A DNA stretch of 64,000 nt from Desulfobacteraceae bacterium (lineage in GTDB: Bacteria; Desulfobacterota; Desulfobacteria; Desulfobacterales; Desulfobacteraceae), in contig JAFLJU010000389.1 of NCBI GenBank assembly GCA_022712835.1, positions 1-64,000 of the forward strand, written 5' to 3'. Shown here piece by piece: positions 42,121 through 51,169 of the stretch (its first letter is position 1; each line of letters starts with the position of its first letter). A program made the translations under genes and the position numbers. The notes beneath the pieces were generated by a model, which worked only from the letters and a program-made list of their open reading frames with translations, was not told where the DNA came from and made no database searches.

Positions 42121-44241
42121 CTAGTATGTACTCATGATAGCGTTATTAGATATAGTGATATCTTTCATAGTTACCGTAGTCATATATTTACTAACTAACT
42201 TAGGTACATTATGTATATGGATACCACTATGCTTCTTATTCCTTATTAAGTTGAATGTACAATCGGTAGCATCTATAGGTATAATGATGAGTACTTTAGT
42301 ACTACCAGCAGCAGATGATATTAGCTTATCCCCCATGCGTATACGTTGGATACGTATATGATTATCAGTAGCTGTATTAGACGATATCATGAGATATTCA
42401 TCAGCAGTATTATCTACCACATAGAGTATCTTATCAGTCACATTACCCATACGCATGAGACCTTTACTAGAATGTAATACTAAAGCTTTATTACCAAATA
42501 CACTATGGATAATATCTGGTACATTAGATACTCTATCACTCAATGTAGATGAATTACCTTTCCTTACAAATACTCTGTAAGGTGATTTGACATGTACATT
42601 TATCATATCACTATGTGCAGTATATGGTAATTCATCTACATGTAGGTACTTCTTAGTATTGATCACAATAGAATTACATTTATCATACGTGTGATATACT
42701 ACCTTAGGTTTAAACATATTACTATAAGTAGCTATATCGGCATGTGATCGTATCTGTAATATACCCATGTTCCTTATAGATATATACCCAATATACTTAT
42801 CGACTCTACTCACATATGTATCATCTGGTGAATACTTCTTCTTTAATATAGTGACCTCATCTACTATCTCATCATCAATCGACTTGAAACTATCAGTCAA
42901 CTTAGTCAGCTCAGTACGACATTTTAGCTCATCAAGCTCTAGTGCTTTCCTCTTCATCTTAGAGAGGACTATCAATTTAGCATTAACTAGTATCTCACAT
43001 TGACGTAGTGATAAATTAAACCTCTTCTTCAAGGTATCATATATGTCACTTAACTGATGAGCTTTCTTACGTCCTTGTATGATCTTGATGACTTCATCTA
43101 CATGATCACATATCGTAATATATACTTCTATAGTGATAAGTTTATCCTGTAATGATTGCTGCTTATATTTCTTAGCTCCAAGGATACTCCTATACCTCTC
43201 AATGTACCAGATCTTTAATGTCTCTGGTGGATGTAATTTATGTATCTTACCAGCGAGTACGTAGTTGTTAAATGGGTGAATAGTATGTCTCAATTTCACG
43301 ATAGAGCTCAACTTATCTATGAGTTCAAAGATATTACTATTACGCTTGATTGAGATATAGAAATCTAAATACATAGCGTTATCAGATGATGGTTTAAGAT
43401 TAGCATCCATACCAACTAACCAATGTTTCTTATCACGTAAGCATTTGACTAGAGATTTCCTAGCTGTACTAGTAGACGCACCATATCCTAATGTCCGTAT
43501 CAGTAATGTATTACTTGACTTTAATACATATAGACCTTCAGTCATGATAGGCTCTTCAAACTTACCATGCTTATATGCTTTCAGTAGAGTAGATATATTC
43601 TTGATATAACATTTGATAGGGAAGGATGGTAAGTATCTTTGAGGTAGACGAAACATATTCCAAGTATGTTTGACTTTACATTTAGCATATTCGATGACTA
43701 GATCACATACGTTACTATAATTTAATGGTGCAGTATATGAACTATATCCGAAACCTACTGATTCATTAGCATATAGTAGAGCTGTTGGTAATTTAGGTAT
43801 GAAGTAATCGATCTCTCTACCACTCATATCTTCAGTCACTATCATCGGTAATGTCTTAAAGTTTATACTAGTATAGAATATGTCTCTACCAAATGTACTC
43901 AGACTAAAATCTACATACCTTTGACTAGCTTGTCTATTACCACTATATGTCTCATTATTACCATGGAGTACCAATATCTGATTGATGCTCCTAAAAGGTG
44001 AACACATCTTTGAAGCTGTGTCATATATACTCTGATCTCCATAGTTATGTATAGCGATCGTATTAGATATTAGCTTATTACCTGAGATCTTATCTTCAGA
44101 TGAATTAGTGTAGATGATTCTACGTCTTACACGCTTAAATCCATCTATAGGACATGGGAATAGATTCTTAATGACATAGTTACCGTACTGTAAAGTATTA
44201 CTATCTATGATGCTACTAGCTGTGATATGTATATTATCCAT
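42121..44241 (-). CDS. Type II DNA topoisomerase, subunit A-like (breakage-reunion)
   Basis: Cleaves and rejoins duplex DNA; partner of the ATPase subunit at 46128-48536. The 706-aa protein has the GyrA/ParC/gp52 order: YGNYVIKNLFPCPIDGFKRV with RRRIIY (19-44), HNYGDQSIYDTASKM (65-79, equivalent of the Y-H-P-H-G-D motif), V-L-H-G-N-N (91-96), and the catalytic tyrosine in SQRY (Tyr109, after the conserved Arg). Coiled-coil arms follow, near residues 380-470. A compact C-terminal region (540-706) takes the place of the usual beta-pinwheel of gyrase, so a relaxing or decatenating enzyme is more likely than a supercoiling one. AAGGAG lies upstream of the ATG. Confidence 0.85.
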   Translation of the reverse strand: MDNIHITASSIIDSNTLQYGNYVIKNLFPCPIDGFKRVRRRIIYTNSSEDKISGNKLISNTIAIHNYGDQSIYDTASKMCSPFRSINQILVLHGNNETYSGNRQASQRYVDFSLSTFGRDIFYTSINFKTLPMIVTEDMSGREIDYFIPKLPTALLYANESVGFGYSSYTAPLNYSNVCDLVIEYAKCKVKHTWNMFRLPQRYLPSFPIKCYIKNISTLLKAYKHGKFEEPIMTEGLYVLKSSNTLLIRTLGYGASTSTARKSLVKCLRDKKHWLVGMDANLKPSSDNAMYLDFYISIKRNSNIFELIDKLSSIVKLRHTIHPFNNYVLAGKIHKLHPPETLKIWYIERYRSILGAKKYKQQSLQDKLITIEVYITICDHVDEVIKIIQGRKKAHQLSDIYDTLKKRFNLSLRQCEILVNAKLIVLSKMKRKALELDELKCRTELTKLTDSFKSIDDEIVDEVTILKKKYSPDDTYVSRVDKYIGYISIRNMGILQIRSHADIATYSNMFKPKVVYHTYDKCNSIVINTKKYLHVDELPYTAHSDMINVHVKSPYRVFVRKGNSSTLSDRVSNVPDIIHSVFGNKALVLHSSKGLMRMGNVTDKILYVVDNTADEYLMISSNTATDNHIRIQRIRMGDKLISSAAGSTKVLIIIPIDATDCTFNLIRNKKHSGIHIHNVPKLVSKYMTTVTMKDITISNNAIMSTY

Positions 44242-44534
44242 ATATGATATATCTCCTTTATGTTTAGATTATCTAATGTATCTCCACTACTAATCAAAGG
44301 TCAGTGGGAGGTATCAAAGTAGTATCTGATACCTTCTACTAATCGAAGATCAGTAGATGTGCATCTGGTTATATCTGATGCATCTCTACTATAGTAATAT
44401 ATACCTCAAATAGTAGTATACTGATATACCACATACTCAGTACCTATGCTATCGGATACAGTGAATGTAGATATGCTCAAATGTGCACTACATGTATATC
44501 CCTACATGAGTACTAAGTATCTACTACTAAGATT

Positions 44535-44843
44535 GAGGTCATTTAATATAAGTAGATAAAGTATATACCCCGAGGATTGGAAGATTATTTGTAATTATCA
44601 TTGTACTATAGGCGCTGGTGAAATTACACTCAAATAAGTGCTATATTCCCTGAGGAAAGTGGTTTGATATTTTCACTGACTTCGGTAATATAAGCACTGG
44701 TGAATTATGACTACAAATCACATGCTCACTAAATGTATGATTTGCTTCTGAGACCGCACGTGAGCATTTTTAGCAAAACTTATACCCCGAGGAATGTAGT
44801 TTGATAATATCAGCTAATCACCTACTACATCGAACGTAGTAGT
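44535..44843 (+). ncRNA. Structured RNA candidate, copy 2
   Basis: The second copy of the element at 251-557, with the same boxes (CCCCGAGGATTGGAAG, GGCGCTGGTGA, CCCTGAGGAAAGTGG, GCACTGGTGA, CTTCTGAGACCGC, CCCCGAGGAAT) and the same predicted stems. AGTGCTATATT (44637-44647) pairs with AATATAAGCACT (44687-44698) better than in copy 1. Loops differ more than stems, as expected for an RNA under structural constraint. No canonical terminator follows; the nearest hairpin is 44991-45025. Orientation is assumed to match copy 1. Confidence 0.6.
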
Positions 44844-44990
44844 CATTTACTCAATATGACTACTTTTGAGGATATCAGATAGATTCGATACTCGATTATC
44901 GATTTCTTGATCCAGTATCAGATATATGCACTCTGAGTAGTAACAAAAAACATATGCTCATCTAGATATTATCACATTCACATACCGATA

Positions 44991-45025
44991 CTCCATAACG
45001 TACCCATATGAGGTACGTTATGGAG
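44991..45025. terminator. CATAACGTACC-type hairpin
   Basis: CTCCATAACGTACC (44991-45004) pairs with GGTACGTTATGGAG (45012-45025), 14 bp. It lies 3' of the topoisomerase B operon and downstream of the RNA element on the other strand. The same arms recur at 59740-59780. Confidence 0.7.
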
Positions 45026-45080
45026 CGTTTGATATATGATATACTAGTACTCAAATGATCACTCCATACTGATAGTGAAT

Positions 45081-45431
45081 CTAGTAAGTTGTACTTACGA
45101 TAGTGACGCTATAAGGCGTACCATCTATATCCATGAACTCATCAGTAGTGCGTATCAGATTCAGTTTCAGAATATTCTTCATCACATTCGTGTAATTAGT
45201 ATACGTTATAGTCGGCTTCAGTCTCAGACTCTTCATCACATTTACACGATCATAGTTGATAATTCTCAACTTGATGATACCTCGCTCTACCATGTAATCT
45301 GAATGTAACTCTTTGAACTTATCATACGTGATTCCCCTATCAATGAATACTTTAATTAGTTTCTTCTTTAGTTTATCATCAGCTATGCTTAAATCAGCCT
45401 CAGTGAATATCATATTACGTGTATCTATCAC
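45081..45431 (-). CDS. Hypothetical protein (116 aa), GTG start
   Basis: A 116-aa basic protein, last of the topoisomerase B block. The start is a GTG at 45431, supported by GAGGAGGT about ten bases upstream and by the 15-bp gap to the preceding gene. The N-terminal half is helical (DDKLKKKLIKVFIDRGITYD); the C-terminal half has YTNYTNVMKNILKLNL. No motif recognised. Confidence 0.6.
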   Translation of the reverse strand: MIDTRNMIFTEADLSIADDKLKKKLIKVFIDRGITYDKFKELHSDYMVERGIIKLRIINYDRVNVMKSLRLKPTITYTNYTNVMKNILKLNLIRTTDEFMDIDGTPYSVTIVSTTY

Positions 45432-45446
45432 CAGTGAAGTACCTCC

Positions 45447-46115
45447 TCAGATATTAAAATGTAATACACTACGTAATTCATATTGTAATTCTTTCCCTAT
45501 GCAATTCAACACATGAATGTCATATCTTAGTATAATTATGAGTATGTATATTCCCAATACACATACAGTCGATTCCAATAATCGTACTGAGAAATCATCT
45601 ACATCGATGATGTCATCTTCGATATGTTGCAGTATATGCAACATGTTCTCAAATGGCTTATTCCTACTCAGTATAAATCTATTATTAGCCTTACGACATA
45701 GCTCGTTGAATTTCCTATCAGTAGTATCATATACATCAGTACTATCACTGAGTAATATCATACATAGTAATATACCTAATCTCCTACTACTACTACCAGT
45801 GATGACTACTCCTTCTGATAATATATGTATCCATCTAGCCATGATACATGACTTCTGTATATCACTACCAGATAACATCCGCATATATGTGAAATCATCT
45901 AGATATACCTCACTGAGTACATCTTTCAATATATCAGCATGGTACATCCAAGCATGTATGAATACTACTTCTCGTTCACTATCATTAATACATGCATATG
46001 CTCTAAATATAGACGTGATGATAGAGTGATATCCTAACGTCATAGTGTCATTACCATATTTCTCAATGATATCTGACCACCTATCATTATAAATCAATGT
46101 ACTAGTGTAATTCAT
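45447..46115 (-). CDS. Hypothetical protein in the topoisomerase block (222 aa)
   Basis: A 222-aa helical protein that I do not recognise. It has a hydrophobic C-terminal segment (about 187-202, CVLGIYILIIILRYDI) that could be a membrane helix or a buried helix, and several Cys and His residues but no clear metal site. AGGAGA precedes the ATG, which lies 12 bases after the topoisomerase B stop, so it is translated from the same message. Confidence 0.65.
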   Translation of the reverse strand: MNYTSTLIYNDRWSDIIEKYGNDTMTLGYHSIITSIFRAYACINDSEREVVFIHAWMYHADILKDVLSEVYLDDFTYMRMLSGSDIQKSCIMARWIHILSEGVVITGSSSRRLGILLCMILLSDSTDVYDTTDRKFNELCRKANNRFILSRNKPFENMLHILQHIEDDIIDVDDFSVRLLESTVCVLGIYILIIILRYDIHVLNCIGKELQYELRSVLHFNI

Positions 46116-46127
46116 ATACTGATTCTC

Positions 46128-48536
46128 CTAGATGTCAAACTTATCATGTCCTACTAGAGTCTTCCTATAAGTTGCATCATTTCCTAGACAGCTGTATATC
46201 ATATCTACATCACCTATGGAAGTTACCTGATATGATCTTCTAGTAGCTGGATCTATACAGCTAAATTTCCTATCAGCTCCAGACATACGACCTAGTCCCT
46301 TATTACGAATGATAGTGAACATACCTTTCAAGGTCTTAAACATCTCATACAGTTGGACTATTGATACTGGTTGACAGTTTAATGTATTTGTCAACTTAGT
46401 AGTAGCAAATAGTCTAGTCTTATTATAATACAAAGATCTATACAACGGTAATATCCTCTTATATATAAGTTCAGTGATAGATGTTAATGGGATGATGATA
46501 TCTTCACTTCCTACACTAAGGATGAGTATGTTACTAGCTTTAACATACTTTACATCATAACCTAACCATTCCTGTATCTCCTCTACATTAGGCTCATCTA
46601 GATTTAAGTGAGTAGTGATAAGAGATAGCTGTTCTAGTATCACTGGTGGTATGAAATATTCAATACTCAACATCTCTATCTCAGTACCTATCTTATTGAT
46701 AATTTCAGCAAATGCTACAAACTCATCTCTAGTGAGTACCTTATCATATACATCAGATTGTATTGTGATATCTATACAACGGTAATATACTTGATATGCT
46801 AATGTCGCTTCTAACTCCGTCGTATTTTTCACATAGATCGTCTGACCATGACCTTTGATCTTGAGACTATATAACGGTGGTATTACAATATGCACATGAC
46901 CTTTAGTAATTAAAGCTGGACATAGTGCATATAAGTTACCTAGTATGATATTAGTAATATGGTAACCATGGACATCTGCATCAGCTACTATGACAATCTT
47001 ACCAAAGTTTAACTGAGATAAGTCATCACTACCTGGAGTCATATTAGTAATCTTGATGATATCTTGGAAGATCTTCTTCTTCTTTACATTATTACTAGAT
47101 TCTGTCAATCTATTTAACTGAGTGAGTCCATTATAAGGCTTACCAGATAACTTATATAATGCCTGTGTCTGACTATTTCTATCTGCATCTGAACATGCTG
47201 AATCTCCCTCTACTAGTAATAACTCAGCAGTACTCCTATCAGTAGTTAGACAGTCATCAAATTTATTATAAAAGTTTAACTGTGTGAGTAGATGCTTCAT
47301 ATCTTTCACTTGCAGATTCTTATTACTGTATGCATTGAAACTGATGACGATATGACTCTCTATCACATTATATATTTCACCAATCAATGTAGCAGGGATA
47401 AGAGTGGGTAATATCTTAGCATATATACTGATAAATGTTTTATCTTTGAAACTCACCTTAGCCATGCCGGCAAACTCAGCACCTGAAAACTTTACATCCA
47501 TCACTAACCATAATGGTAACTTGTAAACATCTTTCACATACGCTTTCATCGTATTATCAGACATCAGTGATAGTATACCACGTTTGATATACTTTAATAG
47601 ATGATTAGTATGGATGCTAGCATTATCAGTAAATAGGATATTATTCACAAAGGTTAACTTAGTATTAGATGGAACCTGTTGTACTTTATTGTAATATAAC
47701 TCTAAGCTTACTTTAGTGAGGTCTTTTGGGTTATCATATTTAGTAGTAAACGATGTTCTCCATGTGTTAGATATATTAAAGAATGACCTAATGTAAGTAT
47801 CTCTATTTAGAGTAGCACTATCATAAGTAGGAGATGTCTCTCGCACCTCCTCAAGGTATGAAAATACCTGTAATGTAGATCCATTCCTAATCTCACTAGG
47901 TAGCTCTGTATCCATTACATATAAATTAGTAGTATACCTACTAAATAAGTTTAACTGAGTGAGGTAATTAGATAGTAATGTATAATCAGTCATGAAGTCA
48001 GATATACCTGTGAAAATATCCTTATCTGGTTCAAACATCACTATTGTCCCAGTACACTTAGTCTTATTCTGGATAGTAGTGATTATCTTAGGTAACTTAT
48101 CATACCTGAATGCCACATCACCTATCTTAGTCTCATTGAGTGATATTACTCTAAACCAATTACTCAATGACATAGTTACTGTAGAACCTATACCAAATAA
48201 TCCACTAGAGTACTGGTAACTATCAGTATCAAATTTACCTGAAGTCTTAGCATTAACAAAACTATCTATGATCTTACCTATAGGAATACCTCTACCATTA
48301 TCTACTACTACTATCTGGTATGTACTATTCCTAGGTGATCTGAACATGAATACATCTAGATGTCCACCATTGATACTCAATTCATCAGTAGCATTATCTA
48401 CTATCTCTTTGATGATATGAAACTGACCCTGTATATATGTATCATCTATGTAAGCTGTAGTTCTAAATCTGATATGTTCAATATCATCCATACTTCTGAT
48501 ACTATCGGCATTGTATTCTTTAGCTCGTTTGGTCAT
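46128..48536 (-). CDS. Type II DNA topoisomerase, subunit B-like (ATPase and TOPRIM)
   Basis: The ATP-driven clamp and metal-binding TOPRIM half of a type II topoisomerase. The 802-aa protein shows the GHKL ATPase motifs: EIVDNATDEL with Glu44, VVDNGRGIP (77-85) and SGLFGIGSTV (111-120). It then has a transducer, and the TOPRIM motifs LLVEGDSACSDAD (about 439-450) and IVIVADADVHGYHI (about 510-523). Bacterial enzymes have D-x-D-x-D-G at the last motif; here the third acidic position is His (DADVHG), a notable change at a metal-binding site. The C-terminal part with GRMSGADRKFSCIDP resembles GyrB/ParE ends. It leads a three-gene operon. The A subunit lies 1.9 kb downstream on the same strand. 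Confidence 0.88.
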   Translation of the reverse strand: MTKRAKEYNADSIRSMDDIEHIRFRTTAYIDDTYIQGQFHIIKEIVDNATDELSINGGHLDVFMFRSPRNSTYQIVVVDNGRGIPIGKIIDSFVNAKTSGKFDTDSYQYSSGLFGIGSTVTMSLSNWFRVISLNETKIGDVAFRYDKLPKIITTIQNKTKCTGTIVMFEPDKDIFTGISDFMTDYTLLSNYLTQLNLFSRYTTNLYVMDTELPSEIRNGSTLQVFSYLEEVRETSPTYDSATLNRDTYIRSFFNISNTWRTSFTTKYDNPKDLTKVSLELYYNKVQQVPSNTKLTFVNNILFTDNASIHTNHLLKYIKRGILSLMSDNTMKAYVKDVYKLPLWLVMDVKFSGAEFAGMAKVSFKDKTFISIYAKILPTLIPATLIGEIYNVIESHIVISFNAYSNKNLQVKDMKHLLTQLNFYNKFDDCLTTDRSTAELLLVEGDSACSDADRNSQTQALYKLSGKPYNGLTQLNRLTESSNNVKKKKIFQDIIKITNMTPGSDDLSQLNFGKIVIVADADVHGYHITNIILGNLYALCPALITKGHVHIVIPPLYSLKIKGHGQTIYVKNTTELEATLAYQVYYRCIDITIQSDVYDKVLTRDEFVAFAEIINKIGTEIEMLSIEYFIPPVILEQLSLITTHLNLDEPNVEEIQEWLGYDVKYVKASNILILSVGSEDIIIPLTSITELIYKRILPLYRSLYYNKTRLFATTKLTNTLNCQPVSIVQLYEMFKTLKGMFTIIRNKGLGRMSGADRKFSCIDPATRRSYQVTSIGDVDMIYSCLGNDATYRKTLVGHDKFDI

Positions 48537-48620
48537 AATAGTTTCTCCTAAAAATATTATTAGCTTATCTACATTAGTGACATCACATAGTATAGTTCGC
48601 AGTTATTATAAGTTAATATA

Positions 48621-48655
48621 CTCACTCAGTCCCACGTTTAGTGAGACTGAGTGAG
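48621..48655. terminator. Perfect 11-bp hairpin in the divergent interval
   Basis: CTCACTCAGTC (48621-48631) pairs with GACTGAGTGAG (48645-48655), with an inner CAC/GTG extension. It lies upstream of both divergent genes (46128-48536 and 48782), so it may attenuate or separate their leaders rather than end a gene. Confidence 0.45.
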
Positions 48656-48781
48656 TAATGTTCATATGTTATATGCATGGTATCTACTGTAGTAATATAT
48701 ACCTGAGATATAGAGGCTATATGGTAACTAGGGATATATCGTATAGACATGCGTATATTAATAATTCAAGAGGTAATACTT

Positions 48782-49234
48782 ATGACTGATCTCAGTGAGC
48801 AGATATTTGAAGATATAGAAAAACTAGAGAAACGTGCAGACGCTACAGATGATATCCGTAGTCGTGTAGTGAATAAGTTATCTGACATAGTAGATAAGAT
48901 GCATATAGATACTGATAATGAATCAGCATCTATGATAGAGGCAAAGATGAGTGCAGCTAACTCATTACTAAAAGCACTAAACGATGTAGATACTTCATTC
49001 ATAAATAGGATTAAGTTAAAACAGAAAACTAAAGTAGATGAAGATAATACTCAATCAGATCAGCTCATGAGTAAGACTATAGCTGAATTCTTAAAACAAT
49101 CTAATGTATCTAAAGTCACAGAAAATATTACTCCAATAGCATCTGTACCTGATAAAGTAGATGTAGCTGAGTTTGAAATATTAAAAGATGAACTAGTAAT
49201 AGGTGGTGATACCGCTAAAGATATAGATGTATAA
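48782..49234 (+). CDS. Hypothetical helical protein (150 aa)
   Basis: I start this gene at ATG 48782 (MTDLSEQIFEDIEKLEKRAD), which follows AAGAGGT; an upstream ATG at 48749 would add 11 residues. The 150-aa acidic protein is almost entirely helical, with AKMSAANSLLKALNDVDT and RIKLKQKTKVDEDN segments. The helix-rich layout with a central S-A-N-x-L-L-K motif recalls small terminase or scaffold-type proteins, but there is no firm match. It is convergent with the H1-like tailed gene across the hairpin 49241-49277. Confidence 0.6.
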   Translation: MTDLSEQIFEDIEKLEKRADATDDIRSRVVNKLSDIVDKMHIDTDNESASMIEAKMSAANSLLKALNDVDTSFINRIKLKQKTKVDEDNTQSDQLMSKTIAEFLKQSNVSKVTENITPIASVPDKVDVAEFEILKDELVIGGDTAKDIDV

Positions 49235-49240
49235 TACTAA

Positions 49241-49277
49241 ACCTCATAGCATACCCGTGATAGGTATGCTATGAGGT
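49241..49277. terminator. CATAGCATACC-type hairpin
   Basis: ACCTCATAGCATACC (49241-49255) pairs with GGTATGCTATGAGGT (49263-49277), 15 bp. It lies between convergent genes ending at 49234 and 49291. Confidence 0.7.
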
Positions 49278-49290
49278 ATTTGAGTAGGAC

Positions 49291-49815
49291 TTATTGAGCG
49301 ATCTTTTTAGCTAACCAATTAACAAAGCTATCGTCTTTCACAGCTTTACGGACATAATCGAGATTCATATTCTTATTCATATCACGTTTCTGACATAGCA
49401 TATACATGGAAGTAGTGACTACTTCTACCCTAGCTCTATCAGCTGGTGATAATGATGCAGTAGCTTGAAGCATACTCGTTGGGTGAACTTTAGTCCGATG
49501 CTCTTTAAACTTAGTTAATACTTCTTCATAAGGAGTTTCACCTGGTTCTTTGATCATCTGCTTGATTACATTATTGAGTGACGCTGCTGATTTCTCAGGT
49601 TGTCGTTTACCGATGTAATCTAAGAATTGTGCAAAGAACTGAAGATGTTTCCCTACTACTTTGAGTACTGTCTTTGGAGATGAGGTAGGTTTCTTAATAG
49701 TCTTCTTGATAGTTTTCTTAGCAGTCTTCTTAGCGACTACAGGTGATTCTTGTGATACATCTTTAGATACGTCTGGTGATACATCTTTAGATACGTCTGG
49801 TGATTTGTCATTCAT
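49291..49815 (-). CDS. Histone H1-like tailed basic protein (174 aa)
   Basis: A 174-aa protein. Residues 1-25 are repeats of SPDVSKDV. Residues 26-50 (VVAKKTAKKTIKKTIKKPTS) form a Lys/Thr/Ala tail like those of histone H1 and bacterial H1-like proteins. Residues 55-174 form a helical domain (VGKHLQFFAQFLDYIGKRQP ... FVNWLAKKIAQ). A basic tail of this sort usually binds DNA or RNA; DNA compaction, or a role next to the polymerase, is inferred. It is the last gene of the block that starts with the 310-aa gene and RNAP beta-prime C. AGAGGAT precedes the ATG. The first residues are acidic rather than basic. Confidence 0.7.
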   Translation of the reverse strand: MNDKSPDVSKDVSPDVSKDVSQESPVVAKKTAKKTIKKTIKKPTSSPKTVLKVVGKHLQFFAQFLDYIGKRQPEKSAASLNNVIKQMIKEPGETPYEEVLTKFKEHRTKVHPTSMLQATASLSPADRARVEVVTTSMYMLCQKRDMNKNMNLDYVRKAVKDDSFVNWLAKKIAQ

Positions 49816-49854
49816 GATGAGATCCTCTTAATTTTGAGTTATATGTTTCATTAC

Positions 49855-51156
49855 TTATACGGTGAAGGTATCTATATTATCTATAGTGAAGGTTTCAAGC
49901 TTAGTACCATGCATAGCTGCCATTGATAATGATAAGATTGTACTACCGATGTTGATAGGAGCTGTATTGAGTAGCACTATGTCTAGTTTCTCAAACCTAG
50001 AATCCATGCACTTATAACAATGACCACCTTTAGCAGAACAATACATCGGACTTCTTAAATTGACAGTAGTACCTATGTATTTACTGATAGTATCTTTCGT
50101 CAATGCGACTAGTTTACTACCGACTACTATATTCATATACATGAAGTACTTATGATTAGCTTTAGTCAGGTTTACAGATAGAGTCCTAGTAGTCTTACAA
50201 TCTTTAGATACTATAGAACTCTCTTGAAACGATCTACCTAAGAACTTACTAGTAGCTCCTCCTTTAGCTGTAGACTTAGCTCTATGATACGAACCACGTC
50301 TGATGTCATTACTGATGGTATCAAAGTCTTCTACTTTCCACCCATCATTGAGATTAGTTGGTATGAATTCATATGATTTATCAGTATCACCAAATGCTTC
50401 AACCATACCAAGTGCTAAGAACTCTCGCTTACGTTGAACATTGTAAGCTTTCTTTTTGATTAGAAAGTTACTACTAGGATCACCTTCTAGTGATTTCTTA
50501 TCTAATGCGATGAGTTCATCTTCTACTAGCATCATCGTATTAGGGTCATGTAATTCATCTTTATGTTTATCTAATAGCATATCTCTATGCTTAACTACAT
50601 CCTTATCCACCATGATACTCTTTTCAGTAAATGCTACACTACAGAAGTCTGCATAGCTAGCTAAAAAGTATACGTTATTGACATATGTCAATATCTGATC
50701 AGTAGTGATCTTATCATCCATAGCAGCTACTGATATCTCATTATTCTCAACATGAGTAGTAGGCCATGGTGAAGTGTTATTATATTGAACGACATCGCCA
50801 AATGGATCTACTAGTAATACGTAGTTGAGTAAGAATTTACCTATAGTAGTTTCCATAGGCTTACCATTATAGTTCAGTATTGCACCTTTAGTTAGAGTGA
50901 ATGTATCTTGAAAACTGAGTAGTTTACCTTTCTTCTTGATAGTAGTAGGGATACTTTCTGATATAGTATCACCATCTATCTTAGATACGATATGTATGAT
51001 ATCGTCAATCATATACATCTTACCTAATCTCACTAACTTTAGCTTCATAATATCATCATAGCTTACGATTTCAGCATCTGTAAATATATCTATCACTGAA
51101 TCTCTAGATAGTAATACATTAGGGTAATCTAGTATATATTGTATGGTCTCTTGCAT
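49855..51156 (-). CDS. RNA polymerase beta-prime, C-terminal part (phiKZ-like split)
   Basis: A 433-aa protein aligning with the C-terminal third of beta-prime. KGGATSKFLGRSFQESSIVS matches the cellular K-G-A-R-K-G-L-A-D-T-A-L region at the base of the trigger loop. The stretch from about residue 368 on (NLRSPMYCSAKGGHCYKCMD) matches V-R-S-x-x-x-C ... G-V-C-x-x-C-Y-G-R-D and keeps three cysteines of the second zinc site. NIGSTILSLSMAAMHGTKLE matches [20 protein letters not shown]. The gene ends right after that point. It follows the 310-aa gene by 14 bases (AAGGAT RBS) and precedes the H1-like gene. Confidence 0.75.
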   Translation of the reverse strand: MQETIQYILDYPNVLLSRDSVIDIFTDAEIVSYDDIMKLKLVRLGKMYMIDDIIHIVSKIDGDTISESIPTTIKKKGKLLSFQDTFTLTKGAILNYNGKPMETTIGKFLLNYVLLVDPFGDVVQYNNTSPWPTTHVENNEISVAAMDDKITTDQILTYVNNVYFLASYADFCSVAFTEKSIMVDKDVVKHRDMLLDKHKDELHDPNTMMLVEDELIALDKKSLEGDPSSNFLIKKKAYNVQRKREFLALGMVEAFGDTDKSYEFIPTNLNDGWKVEDFDTISNDIRRGSYHRAKSTAKGGATSKFLGRSFQESSIVSKDCKTTRTLSVNLTKANHKYFMYMNIVVGSKLVALTKDTISKYIGTTVNLRSPMYCSAKGGHCYKCMDSRFEKLDIVLLNTAPINIGSTILSLSMAAMHGTKLETFTIDNIDTFTV

Positions 51157-51169
51157 GACTATCCTTTTT

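Larger units (their letters stand above)
44242..45080. other. Gene-free region holding the second structured-RNA copy
   Basis: The 839-bp gap includes GATCAG palindromic repeats (44283-44395), an isolated TGTATATCCCTACATGAG that matches the arm motif of the long repeats on the minus strand (about 44500), the structured RNA candidate (44535-44843), a diverged AGTAG element (about 44935) and the hairpin 44991-45025. No ORF with a ribosome binding site is seen. Confidence 0.75.
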
